Shown here in pieces: positions 61,854 through 64,000 of a stretch of 64,000 bases of DNA (positions within the stretch are counted from its first letter, which is position 1; each line of letters opens with the position of its first letter). The notes below the pieces were generated by a model, which was not told where the DNA came from, ran no database searches, and worked only from the letters and a program-made list of their open reading frames with translations. The stretch comes from Porphyromonas uenonis 60-3 (GTDB lineage: Bacteria; Bacteroidota; Bacteroidia; Bacteroidales; Porphyromonadaceae). Where the stretch lies: contig NZ_ACLR01000123.1 of the NCBI RefSeq assembly GCF_000174775.1, forward strand, positions 1-64,000, read 5' to 3'. The translations under genes were made by a program, and so were the position numbers.

Positions 61854-62711
61854 TTACTGAATCGGCTTGATCTTCATACTAATGTCGAAAGCACGTACCG
61901 AGTGAGTCAATGCTCCTATACTAATGTAGTCCACGCCGATAGCAGCAACGGCAGCTAGGCGCTCGGCCGTCATATTGCCCGAAGCCTCCACTTCGGCTTG
62001 ACCATCGATGAGATCGACAGCACGACGCATCGTCTCCAGGTCCATATTGTCCAGCATGATGATGTCAGCACCCGCGTCTATAGCCTCCTGTACCTCCTCC
62101 AGTGTAGAGGTCTCCACCTCAATACGTATAGAGATAGGTAGATGAGGACGCACCTCCTCCACGGCAGGCAAGATACCACCCGCCATGGCGATGTGATTGT
62201 CCTTGAGCATCACCATATCAGAGAGCGAAGCACGGTGATTCGTACCACCGCCGTGGCGTACCGCCATCTTGTCCGTGAGTCGATGTCCAGGTACAGTCTT
62301 GCGCGTGTCTAGGATACGCGTCTTGGTCCCTGCCACGCATTGCACACATTGGTACGTATAGGTAGCGATACCACTCATACGCTGGAGGAAGTTGAGCATG
62401 ATACGCTCAGCCCGTAGCAGGTCCGCATAAGGTGCCTCGATGGTGGCCAATATATCGCCCTTGCGCACCTCGTCGCCATCCTCATACTCTGAGGTAAAGG
62501 TCATCTCCTCCTCCGGAGTGCACCGACAGAGAACCATATAAGCGACATCTAGACCAGAGATGATACCGTCGTCCTTTGCTATCAACGTGGCGATAGCTCG
62601 GTCGCTCTCGCTCAGTAGGTAACGTGTCGATAGGTCTCCCGTTGGAGCATCTTCACGATAAGCTAGCTCTATGAGGGTGGCAAACTCCTCGCTGTTGTAT
62701 ATATCAGTCAT
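61854..62711 (-). CDS. nadC: Nicotinate-nucleotide pyrophosphorylase
   Basis: 285 residues. LNFLQRMSGIATYT, LDTRKTVPGHRLTDK, HRASLSDMVMLKDNHI and EVEASGNMTAERLAA are the family motifs. It converts quinolinate and PRPP to nicotinate mononucleotide. Confidence 0.97.
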   Translation of the reverse strand: MTDIYNSEEFATLIELAYREDAPTGDLSTRYLLSESDRAIATLIAKDDGIISGLDVAYMVLCRCTPEEEMTFTSEYEDGDEVRKGDILATIEAPYADLLRAERIMLNFLQRMSGIATYTYQCVQCVAGTKTRILDTRKTVPGHRLTDKMAVRHGGGTNHRASLSDMVMLKDNHIAMAGGILPAVEEVRPHLPISIRIEVETSTLEEVQEAIDAGADIIMLDNMDLETMRRAVDLIDGQAEVEASGNMTAERLAAVAAIGVDYISIGALTHSVRAFDISMKIKPIQ

Positions 62712-62723
62712 ACCTCTTGTGTA

Positions 62724-64000
62724 CTAATTGATTGGTTGATGTGTTATCTGCCCATTGAGGAGCCTCGTTCGATAAGCTTCACTCTCAGGCAATGTCTCTG
62801 TGTAGTCGCTTCGGTAGTGACCTCCACGGCTCTCCTCACGCAGTAGTGCAGCGTGAGCCATCATGTGCGCCACCTCTACACGTCTGCGGGTCATGTAGGC
62901 GTGGATACTATGCTGCGCATCCTCTGCCAGCATATCAGAGAGATGCTGTAGCGCTTGTAGTGCTTCGGTCAGCCCCGCCTTAGAGCGGATGATCCCCACC
63001 TTGCTCATCAAGATGTCTCCTATCTGTCGATTGATCTTTGCCTGCTGCTCTAGCGCATAGAGCTGCTCTTTGTCTAGGCTCCACGACAGGTCGGGGAGGT
63101 TCGTCGGAGTCGCAAGCGCGGCAGTCTCAGTAGGCGTGGTCGGGTGTGCGATCGCATAGTCAGCGATCCGCTTGCCGAAGACGATGCACTCAATGAGCGA
63201 ATTGGAAGCCAAGCGATTGGCACCCATGACTCCAGTCGAGGAGACCTCACCAACAGCATATAGTCCAGGTAGGCGAGTGCAACCATTGAGATCCACGCCG
63301 ATGCCCCCCACCGTGTAGTGTGCTGCGGGGGCCACTGGTATCTCGTCCGTTATGTCTAGACCCAGCTGGCGGCAGTGCTCCGTGATAGTGGGGAAGCGCT
63401 GTAGTAGTCGCTTCGGGTCAATGTGTCTCAGCCTCAGCCGTACGTGGTCACTACCCTCCTCCTGCATCTTGAGGAAAATGCTACGCGCCACCACATCTCT
63501 CGGCGCTAGCTCCGCAAGAGGATGTAGCGCAGGCATAAAGCGCTCGCCACGTTTGTCCACAAGGTAAGCCCCTTCGCCACGTACCGCCTCACTAATAAGA
63601 AAAGAGGCATACCCTGGCAGATAAAGAGCTGTGGGGTGAAACTGGATAAACTCCAAGTCCATCAGCTCGGCACCCACTTCGCTGGCCAACCACAAGCCAT
63701 CGCCCAGAGCCGTAGGAGGGTTGGTCGTGGGATAGTAAAGCGCCGCCGCCCCGCCTGTGGCTAGTACGACAGCCGATGCGAGGATCGTGTCGTAGTGGTG
63801 TGCGCGCTCATCATAGGTCACTAGTCCCTGACAGTGCGACCCATCAGCCGAGCGTAGTACCTGCACGGCACTGTGATGGTCAAAGATCGTGATGTGCTGC
63901 GCCTTCCTGACCTGCTCTATCATAAAGGTAGTCACCATCCGTCCCGTAGCATCTCCACCAGCGTGGAGTATGCGACGATGGTGATGCCCTCCCTCTAGAC
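62724..64000 (-). CDS. nadB: L-aspartate oxidase (N-terminus beyond the window)
   Basis: Partial: the frame is open to the window end. From the edge it reads LEGGHHHRRILHAGGDATGR, then MVTTFM, the substrate/FAD-binding region of NadB, so the ATG at 63938 is internal. ATGGAAALYYPTTNP, DLEFIQFHPTALYLPG and YAVGEVSSTGVMGANRLASNS are the FAD and active-site motifs. It oxidises aspartate to iminoaspartate for NadA. About 120 N-terminal residues lie outside. Confidence 0.95.
   Translation of the reverse strand, partial: LEGGHHHRRILHAGGDATGRMVTTFMIEQVRKAQHITIFDHHSAVQVLRSADGSHCQGLVTYDERAHHYDTILASAVVLATGGAAALYYPTTNPPTALGDGLWLASEVGAELMDLEFIQFHPTALYLPGYASFLISEAVRGEGAYLVDKRGERFMPALHPLAELAPRDVVARSIFLKMQEEGSDHVRLRLRHIDPKRLLQRFPTITEHCRQLGLDITDEIPVAPAAHYTVGGIGVDLNGCTRLPGLYAVGEVSSTGVMGANRLASNSLIECIVFGKRIADYAIAHPTTPTETAALATPTNLPDLSWSLDKEQLYALEQQAKINRQIGDILMSKVGIIRSKAGLTEALQALQHLSDMLAEDAQHSIHAYMTRRRVEVAHMMAHAALLREESRGGHYRSDYTETLPESEAYRTRLLNGQITHQPIN

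Noticed and set aside
1-64000. CRISPR arrays, integrases, transposases, phage genes or toxin-antitoxin pairs
   Set aside because: None was seen. The tandem arrays lack spacers and are simple heptamers, and no recombinase motifs were found.

Overview
The window looks like the chromosome of a Bacteroidota (Bacteroidetes) species, most likely a Porphyromonas of the asaccharolytica/uenonis type. This rests on the many TAnnTTTG -7 promoter boxes, the split PntAA/PntAB/PntB transhydrogenase, the men and nad gene orders, PorT-like and TonB-type outer-membrane proteins, HU-like protein and Bacteroidota-type lipoproteins. The species name is inference; no search was run.

Layout. (1) 0-4.7 kb: a candidate small RNA and the proton-pumping transhydrogenase operon pntAA-pntAB-pntB. 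PntB carries three tandem NADP(H)-binding domains III instead of one. (2) 4.8-6.2 kb: a DUF2520-type dehydrogenase-like gene and maf. (3) 6.2-20.8 kb: a repeat-rich intergenic patch, an epimerase stub, then a surface-polysaccharide locus: UDP-glucose dehydrogenase, uronate epimerase, ATP-grasp ligase, arginase, flippase, an HU-like gene with an in-frame stop in its 5' part, acetyltransferase, polymerase, two glycosyltransferases, and a PglC/PglD/PglE-like set for a bacillosamine-type sugar. (4) 20.8-26.8 kb: the menaquinone operon menF-D-B-C-E. (5) 26.9-33.2 kb: class I fumarase, glyA, two cell-surface genes and a lipoprotein. (6) 33.4-42.5 kb: a second polysaccharide block: flippase, pyruvyltransferase-like gene, Wza, Wzc (split by two frame changes), CpsB-type phosphatase and a PglF-like 4,6-dehydratase. 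(7) 42.5-51.6 kb (minus strand): aroK, a 7TM-HD phosphohydrolase, tsf-rpsB, rpsI-rplM and ppdK. (8) 52-64 kb: tRNA-His, a TonB-type receptor, a sigma-54 activator with lptE, a TPR-like gene, secG, serS, smpB, a lipoprotein, and nadB-nadC-nadA on the minus strand (nadB runs off the end).

The two polysaccharide blocks are complementary: the first holds sugar modification, assembly and PglC/D/E, the second holds export, length control and the PglF-like first step. Intergenic DNA carries several dispersed repeat families: a roughly 170-bp element (four copies sharing an identical 45-nt core), CTCTAAY heptamer arrays, TGTTGGC arrays and short palindromes.

The strongest candidates for something undescribed are the three-domain-III transhydrogenase (tethered like the lipoyl domains of pyruvate dehydrogenase E2), the 170-bp repeat family, the uronate/ATP-grasp/arginase cassette, and the HU and Wzc genes with frame interruptions.
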